Assembly: GCA_050245975.1 (NCBI GenBank)
Contig: JBFWWW010000014.1
Span: 1 to 38,995, forward strand
DNA length: 38,995 nt
Direction of reading: 5' to 3'
Source of the DNA: JBFWWW01 sp050245975
Lineage (GTDB): Bacteria > Pseudomonadota > Alphaproteobacteria > Rhizobiales > Hyphomicrobiaceae
The notes below the pieces were generated by a model. That model was not told the DNA's origin. It searched no databases and saw only the letters and a list, made by a program, of their open reading frames with translations. Below, one piece after another: positions 31,456-38,570 of this stretch. Numbering within the stretch: position 1 is the stretch's first letter; each line of letters opens with the position of its first letter. The position numbers and the translations under genes were made by a program.

Positions 31456-32856
31456 ATGGCGCAGACCCTCTACGACAAGATTTTCGACGAGCATGTTGTC
31501 GACAGGCAGCCGGACGGCACCTGCGTCCTCTACATCGACCGGCATCTTGTGCATGAGGTCACGAGCCCGCAGGCGTTCGAGGGGCTTCGCATGGCCGGCC
31601 GCAAGGTGCGTGCGCCCGAGAAGACGCTCGCCGTGGTCGACCATAACGTGCCGACCTCGGACCGCAGCAAGGGCATCGCCGACCCGGAGAGCCGCCTGCA
31701 GGTCGAGACCCTGGCGCGCAACGCGGCCGAGTTCGGCATCGAGTACTACAACGAGCGCGACATGCGGCAGGGCATCGTTCACGTGATTGGCCCCGAGCAG
31801 GGTTTCACGCTGCCCGGCACGACCATCGTCTGCGGCGACAGCCACACGTCGACGCATGGAGCCTTCGGCGCGCTGGCCCACGGCATCGGCACCAGCGAGG
31901 TTGAGCATGTGCTGGCCACGCAGACGCTGACGCAGAAGAAGGCCAAGAACATGCGCGTCACTGTCGACGGCAAGCTGCCCGTCGGCGTGACGGCCAAGGA
32001 CATCATCCTCGCCATCATCGGCAAGATCGGTACTGCGGGCGGCACGGGCCACGTGATCGAGTACGGCGGCGACGCCATTCGCGCGCTGACGATGGAAGGC
32101 CGCATGACGGTCTGCAACATGTCCATCGAAGGCGGCGCCCGCGCCGGGCTCGTTGCTCCCGACCAGACCACATATGACTATCTCAAGGGCCGGCCGAAAT
32201 CGCCGACGGGCGCGGACTGGGAGGCCGCCATCCGCTACTGGGATACGCTGCGCACCGACGACGTCGCCTATTTCGACAGCGAGATCAAGCTCGACGCCTC
32301 GCAGCTCCCGCCCATCGTCACCTGGGGCACCAGCCCCGAGGACGTCGTTTCCATCGATGGCGTGGTGCCGGACCCGAATGCGGTGTCGGATGAAGCCAAG
32401 CGCTCCTCGATGGAGCGCGCGCTGGCCTACATGGGCCTCGCGCCCGGAACACGCATGACGGACATCAAGCTCGACCGCATTTTCATCGGCTCCTGCACCA
32501 ACGGCCGCATCGAGGACCTGCGCGAGGTGGCCCGCATTGCCGAAGGCAAGAAGGTCAACGCCAATGTCTACGCGATGATCGTGCCGGGTTCGGGCCTGGT
32601 GAAGGAGCAGGCTGAAGCCGAGGGCCTCGACAAGATCCTGAAGGAAGCCGGGTTCGACTGGCGCGAGGCGGGATGCTCCATGTGTCTCGGCATGAACCCC
32701 GACCAGCTCAAGCCGAAGGAGCGGTGCGCATCGACCTCGAACCGCAATTTCGAGGGACGGCAGGGCCGCCAGGGACGGACGCACCTCGTATCGCCGGCGA
32801 TGGCGGCGGCAGCAGCGATCGCCGGGCATTTCGTGGATATCCGGACCTTCCGCTAG
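31456..32856 (+). CDS. leuC: 3-isopropylmalate dehydratase large subunit
   Basis: A 466-residue aconitase-family subunit. With LeuD it isomerises 2- to 3-isopropylmalate in leucine synthesis. The [4Fe-4S] ligands are C347 (GSCTNGR), C407 and C410 (GCSMCLGMN), at the same positions as in E. coli LeuC. CGDSHTSTHGAFGALAHGIGTSEVEHVLATQTL and NRNFEGRQG are also typical. The true start is MAQTLYDKIFDEH at 31456. The reading frame stays open upstream, but that part overlaps a terminator and has no family resemblance. leuD lies 3.5 kb downstream with six genes and a short leader ORF between. Confidence 0.97.
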   Translation: MAQTLYDKIFDEHVVDRQPDGTCVLYIDRHLVHEVTSPQAFEGLRMAGRKVRAPEKTLAVVDHNVPTSDRSKGIADPESRLQVETLARNAAEFGIEYYNERDMRQGIVHVIGPEQGFTLPGTTIVCGDSHTSTHGAFGALAHGIGTSEVEHVLATQTLTQKKAKNMRVTVDGKLPVGVTAKDIILAIIGKIGTAGGTGHVIEYGGDAIRALTMEGRMTVCNMSIEGGARAGLVAPDQTTYDYLKGRPKSPTGADWEAAIRYWDTLRTDDVAYFDSEIKLDASQLPPIVTWGTSPEDVVSIDGVVPDPNAVSDEAKRSSMERALAYMGLAPGTRMTDIKLDRIFIGSCTNGRIEDLREVARIAEGKKVNANVYAMIVPGSGLVKEQAEAEGLDKILKEAGFDWREAGCSMCLGMNPDQLKPKERCASTSNRNFEGRQGRQGRTHLVSPAMAAAAAIAGHFVDIRTFR

Positions 32857-32866
32857 GACAACCGCG

Positions 32867-33283
32867 ATGGCGTCGTTCGATATCGTGGCGGCCGACGCGG
32901 TTCTGGCGGAGAACTTTGCGCCCTGGGTGCTGGCGCTCGGGATCAAGGCCGAGGGCACTGGCCCGCAGAGCGCGACGCTGCGCATTCCCTTTTCGGACAA
33001 GCTCTGCCGCGTCGGCGGGATTCTTTGCGGACAGGCCCTGCTGACCGGCGCCGACACCGCGATGGTGATCGCGCTCGCCGCCGCCAGCGGCGGCTTCAAG
33101 CCCTGCACGACGGTCGACCTGACGATCAACTACATGCGGCCGATCACGAAGGCGGACGCCGTGCTCGAGGCCAGCGTGATGCGACTCGGGAAGTCGCTGG
33201 CATTCTGCACCTGCACGATCCAGGAAGCGGGCGGCAGCAAGCCGGCAGCTTTCTCGACCGGGACGTATGCATTGCTCGGCTGA
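32867..33283 (+). CDS. PaaI-type hot-dog thioesterase
   Basis: A 138-residue single-domain hot-dog protein. The central helix segment CGQALLTGADTAMVIAL and the following strands TTVDLTINYMRPITKADAVLEASVMRLGKSLAFCTCTI match the 4HBT/PaaI thioesterases. These hydrolyse acyl- or aryl-CoA esters in the cytoplasm, usually as tetramers. The start lies 10 bases after the leuC stop, so it is probably cotranscribed with leuC. The substrate cannot be read from the sequence. Confidence 0.88.
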   Translation: MASFDIVAADAVLAENFAPWVLALGIKAEGTGPQSATLRIPFSDKLCRVGGILCGQALLTGADTAMVIALAAASGGFKPCTTVDLTINYMRPITKADAVLEASVMRLGKSLAFCTCTIQEAGGSKPAAFSTGTYALLG

Positions 33284-33349
33284 GTTTGTGGCCTCGCCGC
33301 TGTCGAGGTGAGACAATCGTCGGCGAGAAATCGGCGAAGGAACACGACC

Positions 33350-34150
33350 ATGAGCAAATCGCTTGTCCAGAGCCAGTTCGGTGCCAATGCCGAGCACTAC
33401 CTGTCGTCGTCCGTGCATGCGAAAGGCGCGAGCCTCGCGCGCCTGGTCGATCTGGTCCAGCCGAAGCCGGACTGGCGCATGCTGGATATCGCCACGGGCG
33501 CAGGGCACACGGCGGCGGCCTTTGCGCCCCATGTCGCCGAAGCCGTTGCCAGCGACCTCACGCCGCAGATGCTACAGCAGGCGGAAAAGCTGGCACAGTC
33601 GCGCGGTCTGGCCAACATGGTCACCAAACCCGCCGATGCGGAAGCGCTGCCCTTCCCCGACGCGAGCTTCGATCTGGTGACCTGCCGGATCGCCGCGCAC
33701 CACTTTCCCGACGCGCGCAAGTTCGTCTCGGAAGTGAAGCGCGTCCTCAAGCCGGGGGGTACCTTCGCCTTCGTCGACAACGTCTCGCCGGATACCGACA
33801 CGACGCCCGGCTTCAGTGCGACCGAGCTTGCCGATGCCGCCCGGACCTACAACACCCTCGAGAAAATCCGCGATCCCTCGCATGGCCGCGCGCTGACGAC
33901 ATCCGAGTGGCGTCACCTCTGCGAAGGAGTCGGCCTGAAGGTGACGCACATCGAGCATTCGCCCAAGGCCATGTCGTTCGATCTCTGGTGCAAGAACCAG
34001 AGCGTCCCCGCCGACCTGGTTCCCGGGCTCGCGGACACCCTGCGCAACGCGAAGCCTGCATTTGCCGCCTTCCTGAAGCCGACCGACGGCGACGAGGGGC
34101 TCGGCTTCACGTTGACGGAGCTGATCCTGATCGCCCGCAAACCGGCTTGA
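33350..34150 (+). CDS. class I SAM-dependent methyltransferase (Methyltransf_11 type)
   Basis: A 266-residue Rossmann-fold methyltransferase. Motif I is LDIATGAGHTA (45-55), the post-I acidic loop is ASDLTPQML, and PADAEALPFPDASFDLVTCRIAAHHFPD covers motifs II-III. RVLKPGGTFAFVDNV is typical of the UbiE/YcgJ-like group. The start at 33350 follows AAGGA at 8 bases; a GTG upstream at 33308 adds non-homologous residues. It lies 66 bases after the thioesterase gene. The substrate is unknown. Confidence 0.9.
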   Translation: MSKSLVQSQFGANAEHYLSSSVHAKGASLARLVDLVQPKPDWRMLDIATGAGHTAAAFAPHVAEAVASDLTPQMLQQAEKLAQSRGLANMVTKPADAEALPFPDASFDLVTCRIAAHHFPDARKFVSEVKRVLKPGGTFAFVDNVSPDTDTTPGFSATELADAARTYNTLEKIRDPSHGRALTTSEWRHLCEGVGLKVTHIEHSPKAMSFDLWCKNQSVPADLVPGLADTLRNAKPAFAAFLKPTDGDEGLGFTLTELILIARKPA

Positions 34151-34182
34151 TCGGGCCGGGTTTGCCGGCCTTCCGCACCTTA

Positions 34183-34212
34183 TTGAAATCTTCACCGGTT
34201 CCGGTTTATAAG
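34183..34212 (+). promoter_or_regulatory. strong candidate promoter of the leader ORF and ACT-like gene
   Basis: TTGAAA (34183-34188), an 18-base spacer and TATAAG (34207-34212) make one of the best promoter matches in the window. The expected transcription start, about 7 bases after the -10 box, coincides with the A of the ATG at 34219. Confidence 0.6.
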
Positions 34213-34218
34213 AGACCG

Positions 34219-34275
34219 ATGACCCGACTTCGTCACATCGAGCTGTCGATTCGAATTACGGCCCCGGCTGCCTGA
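34219..34275 (+). CDS. possible leaderless 18-codon leader peptide
   Basis: The ORF reads MTRLRHIELSIRITAPAA and stops at TGA (34273-34275). It has no ribosome site but begins where the upstream promoter should start the transcript. It holds three Ile and two Leu codons in 18. It uses ATT twice, CGA twice, CTT once and CGT once, all uncommon in this GC-rich window. A hairpin at 34264-34285 encloses its stop codon. This is the profile of an attenuation leader, possibly sensing branched-chain aminoacyl-tRNA, but expression and function are unproven. Confidence 0.5.
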   Translation: MTRLRHIELSIRITAPAA

Positions 34276-34285
34276 ACAGCGCCGG
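34264..34285 (+). promoter_or_regulatory. hairpin spanning the end of the leader ORF
   Basis: CCGGC (34264-34268) pairs with GCCGG (34281-34285), with a possible inner TG/CA continuation. The TGA stop lies in the loop, so a ribosome finishing the leader would melt it. No U-tract follows, so it is not a classical attenuator terminator. Confidence 0.35.
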
Positions 34286-34329
34286 ACCTCTCGCCGTTTC
34301 GTTGCACTCGATCGTGAAAGTCTCCTTCC

Positions 34330-34641
34330 ATGTCACTTGCTGCCGTGGCCCTGCAGGCCCAGTCTGAACCTGTCGTGCGCGCCGACCATGTCCGCGCGCT
34401 GTTCTTCGTCACCGCACCGTCCGATCCGGGCCTCCTGCCGCGCCTGATCGAGCCGGTTGCCAAGCTGGGCTATGTGCCTTCGCGGGTACACGCTTCGCGC
34501 GAGTCGGGCGACGGGTCCGAGCTGACCGTCGATCTCAGGTTGTCGCATGTTCCGCGCCGCACGGCAGAACTCGTCGAGTTCGCGCTGCGAGCCATCGTCG
34601 GCGTGCGCCAGGTGGTGGCGGTCGTCGAGGACGACGCCTGA
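34330..34641 (+). CDS. small ACT-domain-like protein
   Basis: A 103-residue protein. Residues 20-100 have the beta-alpha-beta-beta-alpha-beta spacing and PG turn of an ACT domain: RALFFVTAPSDPGLLPRLIEPVAKLGYVPSRVHASRE, then LTVDLRLSHVPRRTAELVEFALRAIVGVRQVVAVVE. This resembles short acetolactate synthase regulatory subunits (IlvM/IlvH type). ACT domains bind amino acids. Its position between leuC and leuD, behind a short Ile-rich ORF, suggests a branched-chain amino-acid link. No catalytic acetolactate synthase gene is nearby. The family call is by eye, and the ribosome site is weak. Confidence 0.65.
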   Translation: MSLAAVALQAQSEPVVRADHVRALFFVTAPSDPGLLPRLIEPVAKLGYVPSRVHASRESGDGSELTVDLRLSHVPRRTAELVEFALRAIVGVRQVVAVVEDDA

Positions 34642-34719
34642 GGTTATCAATCAGCTGGCGAAATGCTCGCGTGCCTCCTATCTGGAGGGGAGTACGTCCT
34701 GATCGATCGCCGGACCGTG

Positions 34720-35136
34720 ATGCCCACAGGAACCGACTGGCACGGAACAGCCGCGCCGACGCTTGCCGACTTCGAGGAGCTGGCCGCAAAAGCATGGGAG
34801 CGGCTGCCCGAGCACTTCCGCGCGCTGTGCGCCGGCGTGCTGATTCGTGTCGAGGATTTCGCCCATGACGATGTTTTGCGCGACCTCGGCATCGAGGATG
34901 CGTTCGAGCTGATGGGCCTCTACCAGGGTGTCAGTCTCGACAGGAAAAGCGTGCTGGACGTGCCGCAAGGCCCCGACATGGTATTCCTCTACCGGCGCGC
35001 AATTCTGGACTACTGGGCCGAGCGCGACCTCACGCTCGGGCGCCTCGTGACACACGTGCTGGTGCACGAAATCGGGCACCACTTCGGCCTGTCCGACGAG
35101 GACATGCTGCGCATTGAGGCCGGAACCGCAGACTAG
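34720..35136 (+). CDS. zincin-like metallopeptidase family protein (DUF1025/MMP-like)
   Basis: A 138-residue protein with the zinc motif H116-E117-I-G-H120 followed by HFGLSDEDM, where D126 may be the third ligand. The preceding VFLYRRAILDYWAERDLTLGRLVTHVLVHE resembles the small cytoplasmic zincin-like family PF06262. I chose the ATG at 34720, where the family-like APTLADFEELAAKAWERLP begins soon after; a longer frame from 34663 starts without homology. The biological substrate is unknown for the family. It starts 78 bases after the ACT-like gene. Confidence 0.85.
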   Translation: MPTGTDWHGTAAPTLADFEELAAKAWERLPEHFRALCAGVLIRVEDFAHDDVLRDLGIEDAFELMGLYQGVSLDRKSVLDVPQGPDMVFLYRRAILDYWAERDLTLGRLVTHVLVHEIGHHFGLSDEDMLRIEAGTAD

Positions 35137-35249
35137 ATGTGCCTCGCCGGTCATAGCCGATCACGTTGTCGCCGGGGTGGGTTGCCAAAGCCCATCGCTC
35201 CCGCCATTGATAGCCGCCAGAAAACGAATTTCAGTGAGGGGAACCGGGC

Positions 35250-35777
35250 TTGAAGCGAACGTCTTCAGCTCTGCGGCGACTCCGTGCGCTGGCCGCCGCT
35301 GCGGCAATCGGCTCCGGTTGTCTGGCGCAGCCGGCCGCAGCCGGGCCAACTCCCGAGGAGTATGTCGCCCACGTCGGCGGCGATGCCAAGATCGTCCCAA
35401 GCGGCCAGCTCGAGCTGGACGGACACCGCCTTACCTGCGGCCAGAGGCCGACCGTGCTCGACAACCAGCTCGACGACTATGGCGCCGCCTATCCGGGCTT
35501 TCTCATTCTCAATCCCAAGCTCCTGGCCAAGGTTTCGACCCCGGTAAAGCTGTGGATCCATGCGCACGAGTGCGGCCACCAGTTCCGGGGACCGGACGAG
35601 GAGACCGCCGACTGTTTTGCCGTGCAACGTGGCCGCCGGCAGAAATGGCTGACCCCGGAAGGCCTTGAAGAAGTCTGCCAGTTCATCGCTCCGGCGAAAG
35701 GCGACAGCATGCATTTCACCGGCTCGCACCGCTGCGACGCGATGCGGCAATGCTATGCCGACCGCTCCATCCGCTAG
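35250..35777 (+). CDS. exported HExxH protein, putative periplasmic metallopeptidase
   Basis: A 175-residue protein starting at a TTG codon (35250) preceded by GAGGGG; no ATG or GTG fits the signal peptide better. The N-terminus (KRTSSALRRLRALAAAAAIGSGCLAQPAAA) is a signal peptide. The mature part carries H106-E-C-G-H110 followed by E117-E118-T-A-D121, a gluzincin-like HExxH...ExxxD pattern. Several Cys residues (63, 108, 122, 143, 162, 168) could form disulfides. I do not recognise a named family. It lies right after another, unrelated zincin-type gene. Confidence 0.75.
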   Translation: MKRTSSALRRLRALAAAAAIGSGCLAQPAAAGPTPEEYVAHVGGDAKIVPSGQLELDGHRLTCGQRPTVLDNQLDDYGAAYPGFLILNPKLLAKVSTPVKLWIHAHECGHQFRGPDEETADCFAVQRGRRQKWLTPEGLEEVCQFIAPAKGDSMHFTGSHRCDAMRQCYADRSIR

Positions 35778-35866
35778 CAGGTCCGAACGAGCGCCCGGCT
35801 CGACTTATCCCCGCCGATGCCTCGCCGCCTAGACTGGCCGCCAGCGACCCGCCCGCCGGATGGCCC

Positions 35867-36298
35867 ATGCGCCTTTTCGACTACACCCTCAGGCTTCTGG
35901 GCCTATCGGCCGCCATCCACCGTTGGCGCGATGCCCTGAAGCAGGTGGCCGCAGAGCGCCGCGAAAAAGTGGCCTCCTACGCCGACAACATCGCCGCCAC
36001 GCTTGGCAGGGCCGCAGGCGCCTTTGTGGCGCTGGAGCACAGGCCCGGCGACCTCCGCGCGGCCAGAGCCGCCGTGCGCGAGCTTGGCCGTATCGCCGGT
36101 TACGTCGAGAACATCGTGGCGGCGCTGGAAGATCATCTTGACGGCCGCAAGCTCGCGGGCGTTAAAAGGCGACTTGACCAGCTTGCCGGGGAGGAGCCGA
36201 TCCGGCTGGCGGTCCGTGCGGCGAGCGGCCGGCAGGTCGAGCGCCTGCTGGAGGCGGAAGGATACTTCCGTGCCCTTGCGGACGGATTGAGGGCCTGA
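35867..36298 (+). CDS. hypothetical helical protein
   Basis: A 143-residue protein I do not recognise. It begins MRLFDYTLRLLGLSAAIHRWRDAL, and nearly the whole length is predicted to be charged amphipathic helix (AAERREKVASYADNIAATLGRAAGAFVALE, LGRIAGYVENIVAALEDHLDGRKLAGVKRRLDQL). No Cys, signal peptide or clear motif is seen. The ATG at 35867 is weakly supported (CGGA upstream). The gene ends 35 bases before leuD on the same strand, and coding bias looks genuine. It might be a structural or adaptor protein. Confidence 0.6.
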   Translation: MRLFDYTLRLLGLSAAIHRWRDALKQVAAERREKVASYADNIAATLGRAAGAFVALEHRPGDLRAARAAVRELGRIAGYVENIVAALEDHLDGRKLAGVKRRLDQLAGEEPIRLAVRAASGRQVERLLEAEGYFRALADGLRA

Positions 36299-36333
36299 GC
36301 CCGGGCAACCGGCCAACGGATGGACCGAACGGC

Positions 36334-36939
36334 ATGGAAAAGTTCGATACATTGACCGGCGTTGCCGCGCCGCTGCCGATGATCAACGTCGACACTGACG
36401 CGATCATTCCCAAACAGTTCCTGAAGACCATCAAGCGCACCGGCCTCGGGCAGTATCTGTTCTACGAGCTGCGCTTTGATGATGCCGGCAAGGAGAAACC
36501 GGACTTCATTCTGAACAAGCCTGCCTATCGCAAGGCGGAGATCCTCGTCACCGGCGAGAACTTCGGCTGCGGGTCGAGCCGCGAGCACGCCCCCTGGGCG
36601 CTGCTCGATTTCGGCATCCGCTGCGTCATCGCTCCATCGTTCGCCGATATCTTCTACAACAACTGCTTCCAGAACGGCATTCTGCCGATCAAGCTGCCGC
36701 AGAGCGACATCGACAAGCTGCTCGACGACGCGAGCCGCGGCGCCAACGCGACCATTACCGTCGACCTCGCCAAGCAGGAGGTCCGCGGCCCCGACGGCGG
36801 CGTCATTCATTTCGACATCGACAGCTTCCGCAAGCGCTGCCTGCTCGAGGGCCTCGACAACATTGGCCTGACCATGGAGAAGGAAGGCGCCATTTCGGCT
36901 TTCGAGAAGAAGGCGCACGCGGCCCGCCCCTGGCTCTAA
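36334..36939 (+). CDS. leuD: 3-isopropylmalate dehydratase small subunit
   Basis: A 201-residue swivel-domain subunit that completes the LeuCD isomerase. MEKFDTLTGVAAPLPMINVDTDAIIPKQFLKTI and the substrate-recognition GENFGCGSSREHAPWALLDFGIRCVIAPSFADIFYNNCFQNGILPI are diagnostic. The length matches the family. It is followed 13 bases later by a LysE-type exporter. It is separated from leuC by the thioesterase, methyltransferase, ACT-like, two zincin-type and one hypothetical genes, all on the same strand. Confidence 0.97.
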   Translation: MEKFDTLTGVAAPLPMINVDTDAIIPKQFLKTIKRTGLGQYLFYELRFDDAGKEKPDFILNKPAYRKAEILVTGENFGCGSSREHAPWALLDFGIRCVIAPSFADIFYNNCFQNGILPIKLPQSDIDKLLDDASRGANATITVDLAKQEVRGPDGGVIHFDIDSFRKRCLLEGLDNIGLTMEKEGAISAFEKKAHAARPWL

Positions 36940-36952
36940 GCGCGCCATCGGA

Positions 36953-37585
36953 ATGACGGGCATCGATGCACAGACCTGGCCGCTGCTGATCGCCGCCTCG
37001 CTGGCGATGAACTTCTATCCCGGCCCGAACAACCTTTACGCCATCTCGAACGCCGCACAGTTCGGGCTGCGCACCGCCATGACCGCCAGCAGCGGACGTC
37101 AGGTCGCGTTCGCCAGCGTCGTCCTGCTGATCGGCCTCGGCCTGGGGCCGCTGCTGCTCGAAGCTCCGCACGTCTTCCTGGCGCTCAAGATCGCGGGAGC
37201 CCTGTTCATCGCCTGGCTCGGCGTCAAGCTGCTGCTGTCGAAGCCGGAGGCCGGGCTGCAGGGGGGCGAGCCGAGCGGTCAGTGGCGTCGACTGTTCACA
37301 GACGAGTTCCTGGTGGCCTACGCCAATCCCAAGCCGCTGATCGTGATGTTGCCGTTCCTGCCGAAGCTCGTCCCCGTGGGCCGGCTTGTCAGCAAGGACG
37401 TCTTCATCGTCGGCGCGTTGATCCTGCTGCTCGAGCTGGTCGCGACCGTGTGTTACGGCGTTGCCGGACTGCGTCTGCGGCGGCTGACGTCGAGCGCCGA
37501 GGGCCTGCTGTGGTTCAACAGGATCGCCGGGACGCTCGTCGTCGCTTCTGCCGCCCTGATCCTCTACGCCGGCCTAGTTGCCTAG
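36953..37585 (+). CDS. LysE/RhtB family amino-acid exporter
   Basis: A 210-residue inner-membrane protein with about six hydrophobic segments. The N-terminal LAMNFYPGPNNLYAISNAAQFGLRTAMTASSGRQVA corresponds to the PGP-x-x segment of the LysE family. LFIAWLGVKLLLSKPEA and FLVAYANPKPLIVMLPFLP follow in the expected places. It probably exports an amino acid or derivative. Lying 13 bases after leuD, it may protect against branched-chain amino-acid excess, but the substrate is inference. Its 3' end overlaps the convergent ada-like gene by 12 bases. Confidence 0.9.
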   Translation: MTGIDAQTWPLLIAASLAMNFYPGPNNLYAISNAAQFGLRTAMTASSGRQVAFASVVLLIGLGLGPLLLEAPHVFLALKIAGALFIAWLGVKLLLSKPEAGLQGGEPSGQWRRLFTDEFLVAYANPKPLIVMLPFLPKLVPVGRLVSKDVFIVGALILLLELVATVCYGVAGLRLRRLTSSAEGLLWFNRIAGTLVVASAALILYAGLVA

Positions 37586-38491
37586 CCGAGACCCGCCGAG
37601 CGCGGCCAACTGCCCGGTCTCCCAGCCGATCAGCGCGCGTTTGCGGGTGAGCCCCCAATGATACCCGCCGAGGCTGCCGTCGCCGCGCAGAACGCGATGG
37701 CACGGCACCACGAACGACAGCGGATTGCGCCCGACCGCCGAGCCGACTGCGCGCGAGGCGGTGGGGTTGCCGATATGGCGGGCGATGTCGGTGTAGCTGA
37801 CCGACCGCCCCATGGGGATGCGCAGCAAGGCCTCCCACACCCGCACCTCGAAGTCCGTACCGATCATGACGAGCCGAACCGGCTGCTCGGGACGCCACAA
37901 GCCGGGGTCGAACACCTGGCGGGCGTACACAGCAGTCTTCTCTGGTGCTTCGACGTAGCGCGCCTTGGGCCAGCGCTGCATCAGGTCCGCCAGCGCGTCG
38001 GCGCGCGTGCCGCCGTGATCCTCGTTGACGAACGCAAGACCGGCGAGGCCGCGCTCCGTCGCCACCAGCAGCGCATCGCCGAAAGGCGAGGCATGGAAAC
38101 CGTAGGCCATCTCCAGGCCTTCGCCGCGACGCTTGTAGTCACCCGGCGTCATCGCCTCCCAGGTCACGAACAGGTCGTGCAGCCGGCTGGCGCCCGACAG
38201 CCCCACCTGGTGCGCGGCATCGAGGACGCTCGCCGACCCCTCGAGCAGCGCCTTGGCGTGGTCGACCGTAATGGCTTGCACGAACTCCTTGGGCGTCAGC
38301 CCGCACCAGCGCTTGAACAGCTTCTGGCAATGGCTCGGACTCAGGCCGAGATGTTCGGCCAGATGTTCCAGCGGCGGCTGGTCCTCCCAGGTCTGCGATA
38401 GGAAGGCGATGGCCTTGCGAATGAAGAGGTAGTCTTTCGATGCGGAGCCTGGCGTGGCGCCGGCCTGGGTGATGACATTCTGGTGCAACAT
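37574..38491 (-). CDS. bifunctional AraC-type regulator / O6-alkylguanine-DNA alkyltransferase
   Basis: A 305-residue Ada-like fusion. An AraC helix-turn-helix pair occupies about residues 20-125 (PPLEHLAEHLGLSPSHCQKLFKRWCGLTPKEFV). A ribonuclease-H-like domain and the MGMT active-site domain follow, with the acceptor Cys in VVPCHRVLRGDGSLGGY. The zinc-Cys phosphotriester-repair domain of E. coli Ada is absent, so it can repair O6-methylguanine but not sense damage through methylphosphotriesters. The ATG at 38491 begins the family-like sequence; the longer upstream frame overlaps the next gene and is not homologous. It is convergent with the LysE gene. Confidence 0.93.
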   Translation of the reverse strand: MLHQNVITQAGATPGSASKDYLFIRKAIAFLSQTWEDQPPLEHLAEHLGLSPSHCQKLFKRWCGLTPKEFVQAITVDHAKALLEGSASVLDAAHQVGLSGASRLHDLFVTWEAMTPGDYKRRGEGLEMAYGFHASPFGDALLVATERGLAGLAFVNEDHGGTRADALADLMQRWPKARYVEAPEKTAVYARQVFDPGLWRPEQPVRLVMIGTDFEVRVWEALLRIPMGRSVSYTDIARHIGNPTASRAVGSAVGRNPLSFVVPCHRVLRGDGSLGGYHWGLTRKRALIGWETGQLAALGGSRLGN

Positions 38492-38570
38492 GACGGTGTC
38501 TCTCGGTTCGTTGCCTGCCCCTGATATGAGCGACACTGACGGCCGTTTCGACCCGTTTCTTGCCCGATCG

